Shown: positions 10,079 through 18,585, counted from the first letter of the stretch. The stretch: 64,000 nucleotides of DNA from Archangium sp. (GCA_030695565.1 JAUYRZ010000042.1:87879-151878); one strand, 5' to 3'. Made by a program: numbers and translations. Notes: a model not told the origin generated them from the letters alone.

Positions 10079-11248
10079 ATGACCAACAGAATCGTCATCG
10101 CCAGCAGCGCCCGCACGCCCATGACCCGCGCTCACAAGGGCGAGCTCAAAGACACCCGCCCTGACACCATGGCGGCGCACGTGATCAAGGCCGCGGTCGA
10201 CCGCGTGCCGGGCCTCAAGATGGAAGACATCGAAGACGTGGTGCTCGGTTGCGCCATGCCGGAAGGGGAGCAGGGCATGAACGTGGCGCGCATCGCGGCG
10301 CTGCTGGCCGGGCTGCCTGACACCGTGTCTGCCATGACCGTCAACCGCTTCTGCTCCTCGGGCCTGCAGAGCATCGCCATGGTCGCGCAGGCGATCCAGG
10401 CGGGGCAGTACGAGGTCGGCGTCGCCGGCGGCACGGAGACCATGACCATGGTGCCCATGGGCGGCAACAAGGTCTCTGCCAACCCCGAGCTGATGGAGAA
10501 GTACCCCCAGGTGTACGTCACCATGGGCGCCACGGCCGAGAAGGTGGCCGCGCAGTTCAAGGTGACGCGCGAGGAGCAGGACGCGTTCGCCGCCAACTCG
10601 CAGAAGAAGGCGACCGAAGCGCGCGAGAAGGGCACGTTCAAAGACGAGATCGCGCCCATCACCGTCACCCTGTTCGACGAGTCGGGCAAGTCTCGCCAGG
10701 TGCTCGTCTCTGACGACACCATCATCCGCGCCGAGACGACGCTCGAGGGCCTGCAGAAGCTGAAGCCCGCCTTCGACATGAAGGGCACCGTCACCGCGGG
10801 TAACGCGTCTCCGTTGACCGACGGAGCGGCCGCCACGGTGGTGATGTCGGAGAAGAAGGCCAAAGAGCTGGGCGTCAAGCCGCTGGGCTACTTCATCGAC
10901 TTCGCGGTGGCCGGCGTGCCGCCCGACATCATGGGCATCGGGCCCGTGCCCGCCGTCCGTAAACTGCTCGCCAAGAACAAGCTCACCGTCAAGGACATCG
11001 ACGTCTTCGAGGTGAACGAGGCCTTCGCGGCGCAGTCGGTGTACTGCCTGCGTGAGCTGGGCATTCCGCCTGAGAAGGCGAACCCGAACGGCGGCGCGAT
11101 CGCCATGGGGCACCCGCTGGGCGTCTCCGGCACCCGCATGACCGGCACCCTGCTGCGCGAGCTGAAGCGCCGTGGTGGCAAGTACGGCGTCGTCACCATG
11201 TGCATCGGTGGCGGCATGGGCGCGGCTGCGCTCTTCGAAGTGGCCTGA
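10079..11248 (+). CDS. fadA: Acetyl-CoA C-acyltransferase (3-ketoacyl-CoA thiolase)
   Basis: The 389-residue product is a standard-length thiolase. The acylated cysteine is Cys92 ([10 protein letters not shown]), the second active-site motif is [10 protein letters not shown] (His345), and the C-terminal proton-transfer cysteine is Cys375 (CIGGGMGAA). It cleaves 3-ketoacyl-CoA in the last step of beta-oxidation. It is 20 nt downstream of the hydroxyacyl-CoA dehydrogenase/hydratase with an AAGGGA ribosome binding site, so the two are cotranscribed. A palindrome follows the stop and probably ends the operon. Confidence 0.95.
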   Translation: MTNRIVIASSARTPMTRAHKGELKDTRPDTMAAHVIKAAVDRVPGLKMEDIEDVVLGCAMPEGEQGMNVARIAALLAGLPDTVSAMTVNRFCSSGLQSIAMVAQAIQAGQYEVGVAGGTETMTMVPMGGNKVSANPELMEKYPQVYVTMGATAEKVAAQFKVTREEQDAFAANSQKKATEAREKGTFKDEIAPITVTLFDESGKSRQVLVSDDTIIRAETTLEGLQKLKPAFDMKGTVTAGNASPLTDGAAATVVMSEKKAKELGVKPLGYFIDFAVAGVPPDIMGIGPVPAVRKLLAKNKLTVKDIDVFEVNEAFAAQSVYCLRELGIPPEKANPNGGAIAMGHPLGVSGTRMTGTLLRELKRRGGKYGVVTMCIGGGMGAAALFEVA

Positions 11249-11252
11249 ACGT

Positions 11253-11268
11253 CAGGGGACATCCCCTG
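11253..11268. terminator. Palindrome after thiolase, probable terminator
   Basis: CAGGGGA-CA-TCCCCTG forms a 7-bp stem five bases after the thiolase stop. There is no U-tract, so it could instead be an operator. A second perfect hairpin begins 10 nt later. Confidence 0.4.
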
Positions 11269-11278
11269 TTGAGCCTTT

Positions 11279-11309
11279 GACCCGCGAGACGGCTACAGTC
11301 TCGCGGGTC
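11279..11309 (+). promoter_or_regulatory. Perfect 12-bp hairpin abutting a start codon, with embedded -10-like box
   Basis: GACCCGCGAGAC (11279-11290) and GTCTCGCGGGTC (11298-11309) are exact inverted repeats around a 7-nt loop. The ATG of the next gene starts at 11310 with no Shine-Dalgarno sequence. TACAGT at 11294-11299 spans the loop and could be the -10 box of a leaderless promoter. It could be an operator overlapping the promoter or an RNA hairpin. Confidence 0.5.
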
Positions 11310-11753
11310 ATGTTCTTTCTGCTCGGCCTCGCCGTTCTCACCCTGATCGTCATGGTCGGGGTCATCGTCGTTCTCGCAGGGAAGCGGAACGTCGAGGTGA
11401 TGACGTTGAAGCCGCCGTCGCCTGGTCAGCCGGTGCTCGGCGCCGACGCGTCGCCTGAGCAATTGCTCCGGGCGGGCCGGAAGATCGAAGCCATCAAGCG
11501 CTACAGGGAGCTGACGGGCGTCGGCCTGAAGGAAGCGAAGGACGCAATCGAGGCGCTGGAGAGCGGCCGCTCGGCGACGTTGCCGCCCAAGAGCTCGTTG
11601 CTGCGCCAGGTGAATGATTCGGAGATCGAAGCGCAGATCCGCTCGGGGCATCTGATCGACGCGATCAAGCTGTACAGGGAGAAGACCGGCGTGGGCCTGA
11701 AGGAAGCGAAAGACGCCGTCGAAGCGTGGCGCGATCGAATCAGGGCGAGCTGA
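11310..11753 (+). CDS. Membrane-anchored protein with two L7/L12 C-terminal-like repeats
   Basis: The 147-residue product has one N-terminal membrane segment (about residues 2-24), then two copies of a motif resembling the C-terminal domain of ribosomal protein L7/L12. They read AIKRYRELTGVGLKEAKDAI and AIKLYREKTGVGLKEAKDAV, about 59 residues apart. In L7/L12 this helix-loop surface docks translation GTPases (family knowledge). Here the surface is duplicated and tethered to the membrane, so a docking role is plausible but inferred. I start at 11310 because the upstream extension lacks coding character and the membrane segment begins there. A perfect hairpin touches the start codon. The next gene starts one base after the stop. 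Confidence 0.8.
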   Translation: MFFLLGLAVLTLIVMVGVIVVLAGKRNVEVMTLKPPSPGQPVLGADASPEQLLRAGRKIEAIKRYRELTGVGLKEAKDAIEALESGRSATLPPKSSLLRQVNDSEIEAQIRSGHLIDAIKLYREKTGVGLKEAKDAVEAWRDRIRAS

Positions 11754-11754
11754 A

Positions 11755-12891
11755 ATGGCGAAGGCGACGCAGGGCGAACTGCCACCGGCGCTGGTCACCC
11801 TGCTGGGTGCGATCATCGACCGCGAGTTGGCGGTCCGTTTGAGCGAGGTGATGGCGGCCGCGGGGCGGTGCATCGAGCGGTTGGCGGGCATCAACCTGGT
11901 CGCGCTCGAGCCGAACGAGGCTGGTGAAGGCAGCGCCGATCTCGCGCTGTGGGAAAAGACGGCGCCCGCTGTCGGCGAGATGGTGGTGGCGGTCAACGAG
12001 CTGTGCGCCGTGATCGACGCGAGCTTTCCGCCTTCGCGCAGCCGGGCGAGCCTGTTTGGTGAAGACGGCTCTGATCAGCGCGCGGAGTACGAGGCGGCGG
12101 CGGTGTTCCGAACGATTGGCCCGCTGATTCAGAAAGAGGTGGCTGAGGTGGGCGCGTTGATGCGCAGGCCCGAGCTGCTTTCCAGCCCCTGGTCGTTGTT
12201 GTCCGAGCTTCAGCGCCTGCGTGCCGACATTCGCGCGCGGGTGAGTGATGGCGTGTACCTGTCGGCGGCCGCGCTCGGCCCGGTGTCACGTGAAGAGGTC
12301 GTGCCGGGCTTCGGGCAGGAGGTGCTGCGCGCGCTCAGCTTTCGCGGCACGGCTTCGGCGCTGCGGAGAACGGCCAGTCAGCGCCTGGAGACCGGCACCG
12401 TCGGCGCCCGGCTCGCGAAGACGCTCGAGGAAGACTTCGAGGCCTTCACCACGATGCCGGCGTGGCGGCACGTGAAGATCGAGACGAAACGATCGATGCT
12501 CGAGCTGCGTTCACGGCTGACCCGCCTCGCGGGTGAAGGCGAGACCGGCGTGGGCGAGGTGCGCGAGGCGGCCGAGCCGATGCTGGCGATGCTGGAGGCG
12601 ACCAGCTTCGAGCTCTCGCGCAGCCTGCTGATCGCGCACGATCGAGAGGCGCGGCACCTGGCCTTGCGCAGGGCCGAGCAGGCTGAGCTGCACCTGACCC
12701 TGGGCACTGGAGCGGCGGGGTGGGCGCTGGATGCGGCGTTCGAAGCCGCCACGCCGCTGCGGGGTTGCAATGAGCACGTGGATCAATTGATGCGGGAGGC
12801 GAGCAAGCTGGCGGTGGGAGAACTGCCGGAGTCAGAGCTCATGCCGCTGGCGGCCGAGTTCGCCGCCGCGTTGAGCCGGCTCGATCTCTAA
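11755..12891 (+). CDS. Hypothetical helical protein
   Basis: I do not recognise this 378-residue protein. It is rich in Ala, Leu, Glu and Arg and predicted mostly helical by eye, with no signal peptide, membrane segment or clear catalytic motif. Its ATG follows the stop of the L7/L12-like gene by one base, so the two are translationally coupled and probably functionally linked. It ends before a terminator-like palindrome shared with the converging gene. Confidence 0.75.
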   Translation: MAKATQGELPPALVTLLGAIIDRELAVRLSEVMAAAGRCIERLAGINLVALEPNEAGEGSADLALWEKTAPAVGEMVVAVNELCAVIDASFPPSRSRASLFGEDGSDQRAEYEAAAVFRTIGPLIQKEVAEVGALMRRPELLSSPWSLLSELQRLRADIRARVSDGVYLSAAALGPVSREEVVPGFGQEVLRALSFRGTASALRRTASQRLETGTVGARLAKTLEEDFEAFTTMPAWRHVKIETKRSMLELRSRLTRLAGEGETGVGEVREAAEPMLAMLEATSFELSRSLLIAHDREARHLALRRAEQAELHLTLGTGAAGWALDAAFEAATPLRGCNEHVDQLMREASKLAVGELPESELMPLAAEFAAALSRLDL

Positions 12892-12945
12892 GTTTCTGAA
12901 GGCTCAAACTTCAAGAACCAAGCTCCAAAACCCAAGCCCCAAGCC

Positions 12946-12968
12946 CCCTCTCCCCGAGGGGGAGAGGG
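12946..12968. terminator. Palindromic bidirectional terminator, CCCTCTCCCC/GGGGAGAGGG
   Basis: CCCTCTCCCC (12946-12955) and GGGGAGAGGG (12959-12968) form a 10-bp stem with a 3-nt loop between two convergent genes. It is the same family as the repeats at 20, 20845 and 32148. Confidence 0.6.
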
Positions 12969-12971
12969 CGG

Positions 12972-13265
12972 TCACCCCTTCATCGAAGTCCGACCGCGCA
13001 ACCGAACCTGATCCGCCTCTTCAGTGAGCTCAAAGTACGCCAGGTACTTCGCGACGCGCTCTTCCAGGGTCGGAGCCTCGATCTTCAAACACAGCTCATC
13101 GGCCGCATAGCTCCGGCACACGGCGGGCCGGTTCTCATACGCAGTGCACAGATTGTCCGCGCCGAGGTGAGGGCACCGAAGCCCCAGCGGCTTGTCGAGC
13201 GCCGCGATGTCCGGCGCCACACAACACGCTCCACATTTCGTGCACTCGTACGCGCCCACGTTCAA
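12972..13265 (-). CDS. YkgJ-family cysteine cluster protein
   Basis: This ~97-residue protein has the cysteine pattern of the YkgJ / zinc- or iron-chelating family: CTKCGACC near the N-terminus, then RCPHLGADNLC and RPAVCRSY. Such proteins probably bind Zn or an Fe-S cluster; the cellular role is unknown. I prefer the TTG start at 13265, because it overlaps the stop of the upstream gene as TTGA, a coupling arrangement. A GTG at 13295 is the alternative and would add ten residues. It is cotranscribed with the laminin-B-like gene upstream. Confidence 0.82.
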   Translation of the reverse strand: MNVGAYECTKCGACCVAPDIAALDKPLGLRCPHLGADNLCTAYENRPAVCRSYAADELCLKIEAPTLEERVAKYLAYFELTEEADQVRLRGRTSMKG

Positions 13266-13840
13266 TCCCGGCCCAGGTACACGTTGTCGATACACGCGGT
13301 GTCATTGAGCCCATCGAAGAACTCGCCGCGAATGCGCACGCTGCGCAGATCGCTGAGCACGGTGCGCAGATCCGCCTCGGTCGCATCGGCACCGGGACCA
13401 CTGGGCTCATCGATGCGCCACCCCGAGGAGCCGTCGAAGCGCACCGAATACGGAGTCCAATCGAGGCCCGGCGCGAAGCGGAGGAACCAGGTCACCGCGA
13501 GCCCGCCGCCGTTGAGCACCACGTCGCGGCCGCGCACCTGGTTGAAGATGGTCGCCTGCTTGAGATCGAAGGTGAGCCGCTTGCCCATGGCCGCCGACGC
13601 GTTGCCCAGGAACTTCTGGGGGGCGACGAAGTACCAGGTGTCGCCATTGCCTTCGTCGCGGCCGCACAGGTGGCCTGCGGGGTTGCCCCCTTCACGGATC
13701 AGCTGGGGCGGAGGCGAGGGGTCTCCGTTGTTGGAGAGCGTCCACGCTTCGTCGTCACCCTCGAAGGTGCTCCCGGCGAAAGCAGCGGGCCCGCAGGCGA
13801 AGGCGAACAGCGCGAAGGCGGGCACGACCAGGAAACGCAC
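13262..13840 (-). CDS. Secreted laminin-B-type domain protein
   Basis: The 192-residue product begins with a signal sequence (MRFLVVPAFALFAFACG), which could be processed as a lipoprotein at the Cys or by signal peptidase I after AFA. The body resembles the laminin B (domain IV) fold: STFEGDDEAW, YFVAPQKFLGN and KRLTFDLKQA are typical. It is probably an extracellular beta-sandwich binding module. The start is GTG at 13840, with TACAAC 6 nt upstream and no Shine-Dalgarno, consistent with a leaderless transcript. The YkgJ gene follows with overlap. Confidence 0.8.
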   Translation of the reverse strand: MRFLVVPAFALFAFACGPAAFAGSTFEGDDEAWTLSNNGDPSPPPQLIREGGNPAGHLCGRDEGNGDTWYFVAPQKFLGNASAAMGKRLTFDLKQATIFNQVRGRDVVLNGGGLAVTWFLRFAPGLDWTPYSVRFDGSSGWRIDEPSGPGADATEADLRTVLSDLRSVRIRGEFFDGLNDTACIDNVYLGRD

Positions 13841-13846
13841 GCGCTC

Positions 13847-13852
13847 GTTGTA
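13847..13852 (-). promoter_or_regulatory. -10-like box TACAAC, leaderless candidate
   Basis: TACAAC preceded by TGA (extended -10, TGATACAAC) ends 6 nt before the GTG at 13840. Transcription would start at or next to the start codon. Confidence 0.45.
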
Positions 13853-13870
13853 TCAGAGCGAGGCCGCCTG

Positions 13871-15034
13871 TCATGGCAATGGCGGCGGCCAGGGCTTGAG
13901 CCCGGAGATGCGCTCCGAATCGGTGGTCACCTGTTCGACCTGCGCGCGTTCGCGGCGGCAGAAGTCCTTCACGGCGCGTTCGAGGCCGGGGTGGAAGATC
14001 TTGTGCACGCTGTGGATCTCGGTGGGCTCGAAGCCGCGGGAGATCTTGTGCTCTCCGCCCGCGCCCGGCTCGAACACCTGCAGCCCCCGCGCGATGGCAT
14101 CGTCGACCGAGTGGTACAGGCAGACGTGAAAGTGGAGGAAGGGGTGCTCTTCAAAACAGCCCCAGTACCGGCCGTAGAGCCGCTGCGGGGTGTGCAGGTT
14201 GAAGGCGCCGGCGATCACCTCGTTCTTCTGCTCGGCGACCACCAGCTCGATGGCGTCGGGCATGTCGGCGAAGGCGCGGTGAAAGAAGTCTCGGGTCAGC
14301 TGAATCGGCCCCCACGCGTGCCGGGAGGCGGTGGCTTCGTAGAAGCGCCAGGCGAGCTCGGCGTGCTTCTTGGTGAGCTCCGCGCTGCGCACCGTGCGCA
14401 AGGTGATGCCCTGGGTGGCGGCGGCGGCACGCTCTCGCTTGAACTGGTTGCGCCGCTTGGAATCGAAGCGCGAGAGGTAGTCGTCGTAGGTGCGGTAGCC
14501 GGGGTTCTGCCAGTGGTACTGCATGGTGCTGCGGCGGAAGAAGCCGGCCGCCTCGAGGGTGAGCGCTTCGGCTTCGGGAGGGAAGAGCACGTGCAGCGAA
14601 GAGCAGCCCTCGTCTTTCGCCCACCCGGTCATCGCGGTGAGCAGCGCGCGGCGGAGCTTTGGTTCGTCTTCTCCCGGGGCGACCAGAAACCGGCGCGCGG
14701 TGAGGGGCGAGAGCGGCAGGCCGACGAGGAGCTTGGGGTAGTAGTTCACGCCGAACTGCTGCGCGGCGTTGGCCCAGCCGAAGTCGTAGACGTATTCGCC
14801 CATCGAGTGGTGCTTGCGGTACGCGGGCGCGGCGGCGACGAGGGCGTCACCCCGCCAGAGCGTGAAGTGAACGGGCTCCCAACCGCGTTCGGCCGAGGCA
14901 GAGCCGGACGCTTCCATGGCGTGGATCCACTCCCAACGCAGCACCGGCGCGTCGGAGGGGACGAGGAGGGCGTTCCATTGGGTGCGAGGTGCGTCGGTGA
15001 TCGACTCGAGCACCCGAAGGCGTGGCTCCGACAT
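13871..15034 (-). CDS. FemAB-like GNAT-fold protein (peptidogalycan biosynthesis/recognition family)
   Basis: The 387-residue protein matches the DUF482 / FemAB-like family. It shows WIHAMEASGS near the N-terminus, a central AFNLHTPQRLYGRYWGC and a late FEPGAGGEHKISRGFEPT region followed by a short tail. Members are GNAT-related and are thought to transfer acyl or aminoacyl groups in envelope metabolism; the substrate here is unknown. No signal peptide is seen. The start has TAGCTT 9 nt upstream and no Shine-Dalgarno sequence. The gene is monocistronic by spacing (30 nt to the next minus-strand gene). Confidence 0.87.
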   Translation of the reverse strand: MSEPRLRVLESITDAPRTQWNALLVPSDAPVLRWEWIHAMEASGSASAERGWEPVHFTLWRGDALVAAAPAYRKHHSMGEYVYDFGWANAAQQFGVNYYPKLLVGLPLSPLTARRFLVAPGEDEPKLRRALLTAMTGWAKDEGCSSLHVLFPPEAEALTLEAAGFFRRSTMQYHWQNPGYRTYDDYLSRFDSKRRNQFKRERAAAATQGITLRTVRSAELTKKHAELAWRFYEATASRHAWGPIQLTRDFFHRAFADMPDAIELVVAEQKNEVIAGAFNLHTPQRLYGRYWGCFEEHPFLHFHVCLYHSVDDAIARGLQVFEPGAGGEHKISRGFEPTEIHSVHKIFHPGLERAVKDFCRRERAQVEQVTTDSERISGLKPWPPPLP

Positions 15035-15043
15035 CAGGCGAGC

Positions 15044-15049
15044 AAGCTA
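15044..15049 (-). promoter_or_regulatory. -10-like box TAGCTT, leaderless candidate
   Basis: TAGCTT ends 9 nt before the ATG at 15034 with no Shine-Dalgarno between them. Confidence 0.45.
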
Positions 15050-15149
15050 ACCGCGGTCCTCGAGACTGGCACCCGCCAGTGCAGAAGGAAGGAGGCGCCC
15101 GGCGGGACTCCCCGAAAGAGGGGGATGTGTGCTAGGTGCGGTTTCACCC

Positions 15150-16040
15150 ATGAAAAATACCCCTGTACGCCTCGCGCTCCTCTCCGCAGCGCTCTTCCTG
15201 ATCGGCTGTCCTGGCCCGAAGGACGAGTGCAAGATCAACACTGACTGTGCAACTGGGCAGATCTGCTCTGCCAACAAATGCGTCGCCACGAACATGGGCG
15301 GCGGCATTGGCGGTGGCACGACGACGGGCGGCGGCACGGCGACGGGTGGCGGCACCGGCGGTGGCGGCGGCCTGGTGACCGGTTGCAACATCGGCTCGCA
15401 GAACTGCCAGCCGGGCGAGTCGTGCATGCTCACGAACACCATGGGCGCGACGGCCTGCTTCCCCGGCACGTGCGATGTGGTCACGCAGAACTGCCCGACG
15501 GCCAGCGACAAGTGCTCCTATGCAGCCCTCCCTGACGGCGGCACCGGCCGTGTCTGTGCGCCGGCGGGCAACATCGGAGAGGGCGGCGCATGCGGAGCGG
15601 GCGCTGACCTCTGCGCGAAGGGCCTCGTCTGCATCAACGGCACCTGCTCGAAGTACTGCTACCAGACGAGCAACTGCACCGCGGCCACCAACGGCCAGTG
15701 CGTGGGTGTGGTGCAGATCGGTGGCACGGCTGAGCTGCCCACCACCTGCATCAACATCGCTTCGTGCGACCCGCTCCTGCAGAACTGCCCGATGGCTGCC
15801 GAGGCCTGCTCGCTCACCCAGAGCGGCCCCGGCTGTATTCCGGCGGGCAACGTGGCGATCGGGGCCGACTGCAGAATGGGCAACTGTGTGAAGGGCGCGG
15901 CCTGCCTCGGCACCCAGGCGGCGGCGAGCTGCCGCCCCTTCTGCAACCTCGACGGCGGCATGCCCACCTGCGCCTCCGGCGCGTGCGGCGGCCTGAGGGA
16001 TTCGAACATGGTCGTGCAGCCTTTCGGCGCCTGCCAGTAA
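15150..16040 (+). CDS. Cys-rich lipoprotein with Gly/Thr linker
   Basis: The 296-residue product has a lipoprotein signal (LFLIGC) and then a Cys-rich module (DECKINTDCATGQICSANKC). A low-complexity Gly/Thr linker follows (GGGIGGGTTTGGG type). The remainder has repeated Cys-rich segments with the pattern CxxxxQNCP, as in myxobacterial surface lipoproteins of unknown role. I chose the ATG at 15150 because the signal peptide begins there. The bases before it (GTTTCACCC-ATGAA) match those before the giant Ig-repeat lipoprotein. A strong terminator follows. Confidence 0.85.
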   Translation: MKNTPVRLALLSAALFLIGCPGPKDECKINTDCATGQICSANKCVATNMGGGIGGGTTTGGGTATGGGTGGGGGLVTGCNIGSQNCQPGESCMLTNTMGATACFPGTCDVVTQNCPTASDKCSYAALPDGGTGRVCAPAGNIGEGGACGAGADLCAKGLVCINGTCSKYCYQTSNCTAATNGQCVGVVQIGGTAELPTTCINIASCDPLLQNCPMAAEACSLTQSGPGCIPAGNVAIGADCRMGNCVKGAACLGTQAAASCRPFCNLDGGMPTCASGACGGLRDSNMVVQPFGACQ

Positions 16041-16064
16041 GTCGCCTCGCGTCTTGAAGAGCGG

Positions 16065-16100
16065 GCCCGTCTCCTTCGGTGGAGGCGGGCCTTTCTCTTT
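16065..16100. terminator. Rho-independent terminator
   Basis: GCCCGTCTCC (16065-16074) pairs with GGAGGCGGGC (16081-16090), a 10-bp stem with one G-U pair and a TTCGGT loop. CTTTCTCTTT follows. It lies between the convergent lipoprotein and desaturase genes. Confidence 0.8.
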
Positions 16101-17079
16101 ACGACTGACGCGTGAGCAAGCCGACCGCGGGCCGCTCTTCCGGCGTGGGCAGCGGGGCTTTGGGATCGAAGGTGCCGAACCGGCTCTGCGCCTTGAGCAA
16201 GGCACGCTGCTCCGGCGAATAGCTGTCGTGCGCGTGTTTCGCTTCATGCCGCGGCTCACGCACTTCCCACACCACGCCGAACCACGAGAGCACCTTGAGC
16301 GCGTAGTAGGTGAGATCGAGCTCCCACCAGAACCAGCCCTGGCGCGCGCTGATCTGCGACGAGTGGTGGTTGTTGTGCCAGCCCTCACCGAAGGTGATCA
16401 ACGCGAGCAGGAAGCTGTTCCGGCTGGTGTCTTGCGTGAGGTAGCGGCGCTTGCCGAACAGATGCGAGAGCGAGTTGATGGTGAACGTCGCGTGCCACAG
16501 CAGCACCGTGGGCACGATGCCCAGCCAGACCACCGCCGGCAGGCCGCCCACGAACCCGGCGATCACCAGCCCGCTGACGGCCGGCACGAGATGGTGCTCG
16601 TTGAGCCACACCAGCTCGGGGAACCGCGAGAAGTCCTTGATGGTGTCGTAGTCGGTCTTCTCGAACCGCTTGGCGAGGATCCACCCCATGTGGCTCCACC
16701 AGAAACCGCGGTGCATGGGCGAGTGCAGATCGGCTTCGGTGTCGGAGTGTTTGTGGTGCTGCCGGTGATGCGCCGCCCACCACAACACGCCCTTCTGCAC
16801 GCTCATCTGCGCAAGCCACGCGAGCACGAACTGAAAGACCCGGCTGGTCTTGAACGACCGATGCGAGAAGTAGCGGTGGTAGCCCGCGGTCACCGCGAAC
16901 ATGCGCAGGGCGTACGAGGCGAGGGCGAGCAGCACCCACTCCCATCGGATGCCCGTGACGAACACCAGGCCCACCAGCAGGTGGAAGCCGAGAAACGGCA
17001 CACTCGCGGCCCACTGGGGTCGGTCGAGCTGCGAATCAGGCTGGTCAACAGGCGCTTCGGTCACGGTGGTCTGCCTCAC
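16099..17079 (-). CDS. Acyl-CoA desaturase (delta-9 type fatty acid desaturase)
   Basis: The 326-residue membrane enzyme has the three His boxes of the stearoyl-CoA desaturase family: HRYFSHRSF, HHRQHHKHSD and GWHNNHH. These ligate the di-iron centre that introduces a double bond into acyl chains. Hydrophobic segments flank the boxes. The start is GTG at 17079. Two near-identical 17-bp direct repeats lie 34 and 76 nt upstream and may regulate it. A second, different desaturase is at 25578. Confidence 0.92.
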   Translation of the reverse strand: MRQTTVTEAPVDQPDSQLDRPQWAASVPFLGFHLLVGLVFVTGIRWEWVLLALASYALRMFAVTAGYHRYFSHRSFKTSRVFQFVLAWLAQMSVQKGVLWWAAHHRQHHKHSDTEADLHSPMHRGFWWSHMGWILAKRFEKTDYDTIKDFSRFPELVWLNEHHLVPAVSGLVIAGFVGGLPAVVWLGIVPTVLLWHATFTINSLSHLFGKRRYLTQDTSRNSFLLALITFGEGWHNNHHSSQISARQGWFWWELDLTYYALKVLSWFGVVWEVREPRHEAKHAHDSYSPEQRALLKAQSRFGTFDPKAPLPTPEERPAVGLLTRQS

Positions 17080-17112
17080 GAGGTATTCGTGACGGCATCA
17101 ACACCGAGAAGG

Positions 17113-17171
17113 GTCATCCCACTGTCATGAGCGCGCGCGTGGAGGGCGCCCAGCGTCATCCAACTGTCATG
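17113..17171. promoter_or_regulatory. 17-bp direct repeats, 42-bp period, upstream of desaturase
   Basis: GTCATCCCACTGTCATG (17113-17129) recurs as GTCATCCAACTGTCATG (17155-17171), 16 of 17 bases identical. The 42-bp period is about four helical turns, so two protein subunits could bind on one DNA face. The repeats lie upstream of the desaturase GTG; the second also touches the 3' end of the M50 gene. Confidence 0.55.
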
Positions 17172-18585
17172 GCTGCGTCGAATGACCCAAAGACGCCAGC
17201 CAACCGTCGAATTCGGGCTTCCCGCGCAAGGATTTCAGGTCGGGGTCGGTGCGCGCTTCGGCCGCGTTCCGGTAGCCATTCTGCGCCGCCAGGGTGAGCA
17301 AGCGCAGGGCCTCGTCGGGCCGGTTGGCCTGCGCCCAATCGCACGCCGCCGTGTACGCGAGGCTCGCGTGCGGCTCTTCGTGAAACGCGGCTTCAGCGGC
17401 CTGGGCGGCCCTGGTGAAGTCCTGCCGCACGTAGTGAACCCGCTCGGCCATGGAGAACGCGCGCGCCATGCGAACGCCCGGCAGCGCCCGTGCTTCTTTC
17501 TCCCGCTCACCGCGAATGAGGGCACCCGCGAACTCGTGCAGCAGGGCCTCGTCACCGCTTTGAGCGGCCTGGGCCCAGAGGGGGATCGCGCGCGTCTCGT
17601 CGCCCACCAGGCTGAAGCCGGCGGCCAACGCATGCGGCGGCACCTGGAGCCCCTGCACCTGGCTGAAATGATCCAGCGCACGGCGGCCGCTGCTCTCCTT
17701 GAGCGAGATCCACCCGAGCAACACGTGCGCGCGGCTGCGAAGGAGGGGCGGGGTGTCGGCCGCCTCGATGACGCCGCTGGCGATGAGCCCGGCCTCGGTG
17801 AGTTTGTTCTCGCGATACAGCGTCTCGGCCCGTTCGATGACCGTGGTGAGCGGGTGCGCAGCGAAGCCGGTGGGCAGCTCTCCGCGCTGGTAGGCGCCGA
17901 TGTTCGCGAAGGTGCGCATCACCATCAACGCCACCAACGCGGCCACGAAGATCTGCTGGGTGGCGATGGAGGCCATCAACAGCAACGCGGCCATGCCCAG
18001 CGCGACCACCTGGGCCACCATGAAACCCGGGCGGCCGAGCATGCGGGTCAGCAGCACGGTGGTGATCCGCCCGCCATCGAGCGTGCTGATGGGCAGCAGG
18101 TTGAGCGCCGTCCAGAACAGGTTGGCGAAGGCGATGCCGCTGGCGAAGTAGCGCGCCCAATCAGGCAGCACCGGGCCGCCCACCAGCGCGACGAGGCCGG
18201 CGAACACTCCGAGCGCGAGACCGGCAGCGGGGCCGGCGAGGGTGAAGAGCAGGTCTTGCCACCACTCGAGGTGTTCGGCGCCTTCGGCCCGCGTGAGGCC
18301 ACCCAGGCCGACGAGCTGAATGCTGGGCTTGGCTCCGAAGCTGCGCGCGGCGAAGGCGTGACCGAGCTCGTGCACCAGCACCGAGAACGAGACCAGCGCC
18401 ATCCAGCCCAGCACCACCGCGATCAACGTGGGCGTGCGCAGCGGGTGGTTCACGTTCGAAAGCACCTGCGTGGGCCAGGCGCTGGGGCCTTTGTAGTCGA
18501 TGAAGCCCCAGGCAATGAGCGCACTGATCGCCAGGTGAATCGCGTGCACCTCGACGGGGATGGAGCCAACGCGGAAGCGGATCAA
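17167..18585 (-). CDS. Site-2-protease-family (M50) membrane metalloprotease with C-terminal helical-repeat region
   Basis: The 472-residue protein has the zinc-binding motif HELGH at residues 72-76 inside a membrane segment. The second M50 motif LDGGR follows in another hydrophobic segment. About six hydrophobic stretches fill the first ~240 residues. The C-terminal half is soluble and Ala-rich, with TPR-like spacing (AETLYRENKLTEAG, RALDHFSQVQG). The family cuts membrane-embedded substrates; the substrate is unknown. The start is TTG at 18585, with TAGAAC 9 nt upstream and no Shine-Dalgarno sequence. Confidence 0.87.
   Translation of the reverse strand: MIRFRVGSIPVEVHAIHLAISALIAWGFIDYKGPSAWPTQVLSNVNHPLRTPTLIAVVLGWMALVSFSVLVHELGHAFAARSFGAKPSIQLVGLGGLTRAEGAEHLEWWQDLLFTLAGPAAGLALGVFAGLVALVGGPVLPDWARYFASGIAFANLFWTALNLLPISTLDGGRITTVLLTRMLGRPGFMVAQVVALGMAALLLMASIATQQIFVAALVALMVMRTFANIGAYQRGELPTGFAAHPLTTVIERAETLYRENKLTEAGLIASGVIEAADTPPLLRSRAHVLLGWISLKESSGRRALDHFSQVQGLQVPPHALAAGFSLVGDETRAIPLWAQAAQSGDEALLHEFAGALIRGEREKEARALPGVRMARAFSMAERVHYVRQDFTRAAQAAEAAFHEEPHASLAYTAACDWAQANRPDEALRLLTLAAQNGYRNAAEARTDPDLKSLRGKPEFDGWLASLGHSTQP

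Noticed and set aside
11277..11299. TTGACC and TACAGT as a -35/-10 pair
   Set aside because: Only 11 bp separate them; a functional promoter needs about 17.
13167..14129. Plus-strand ORF of 320 codons
   Set aside because: It covers three convincing minus-strand genes and has no coherent protein features.
15144..16388. Minus-strand ORF of 414 codons
   Set aside because: It is a shadow of the plus-strand Cys-rich lipoprotein and crosses a strong terminator.
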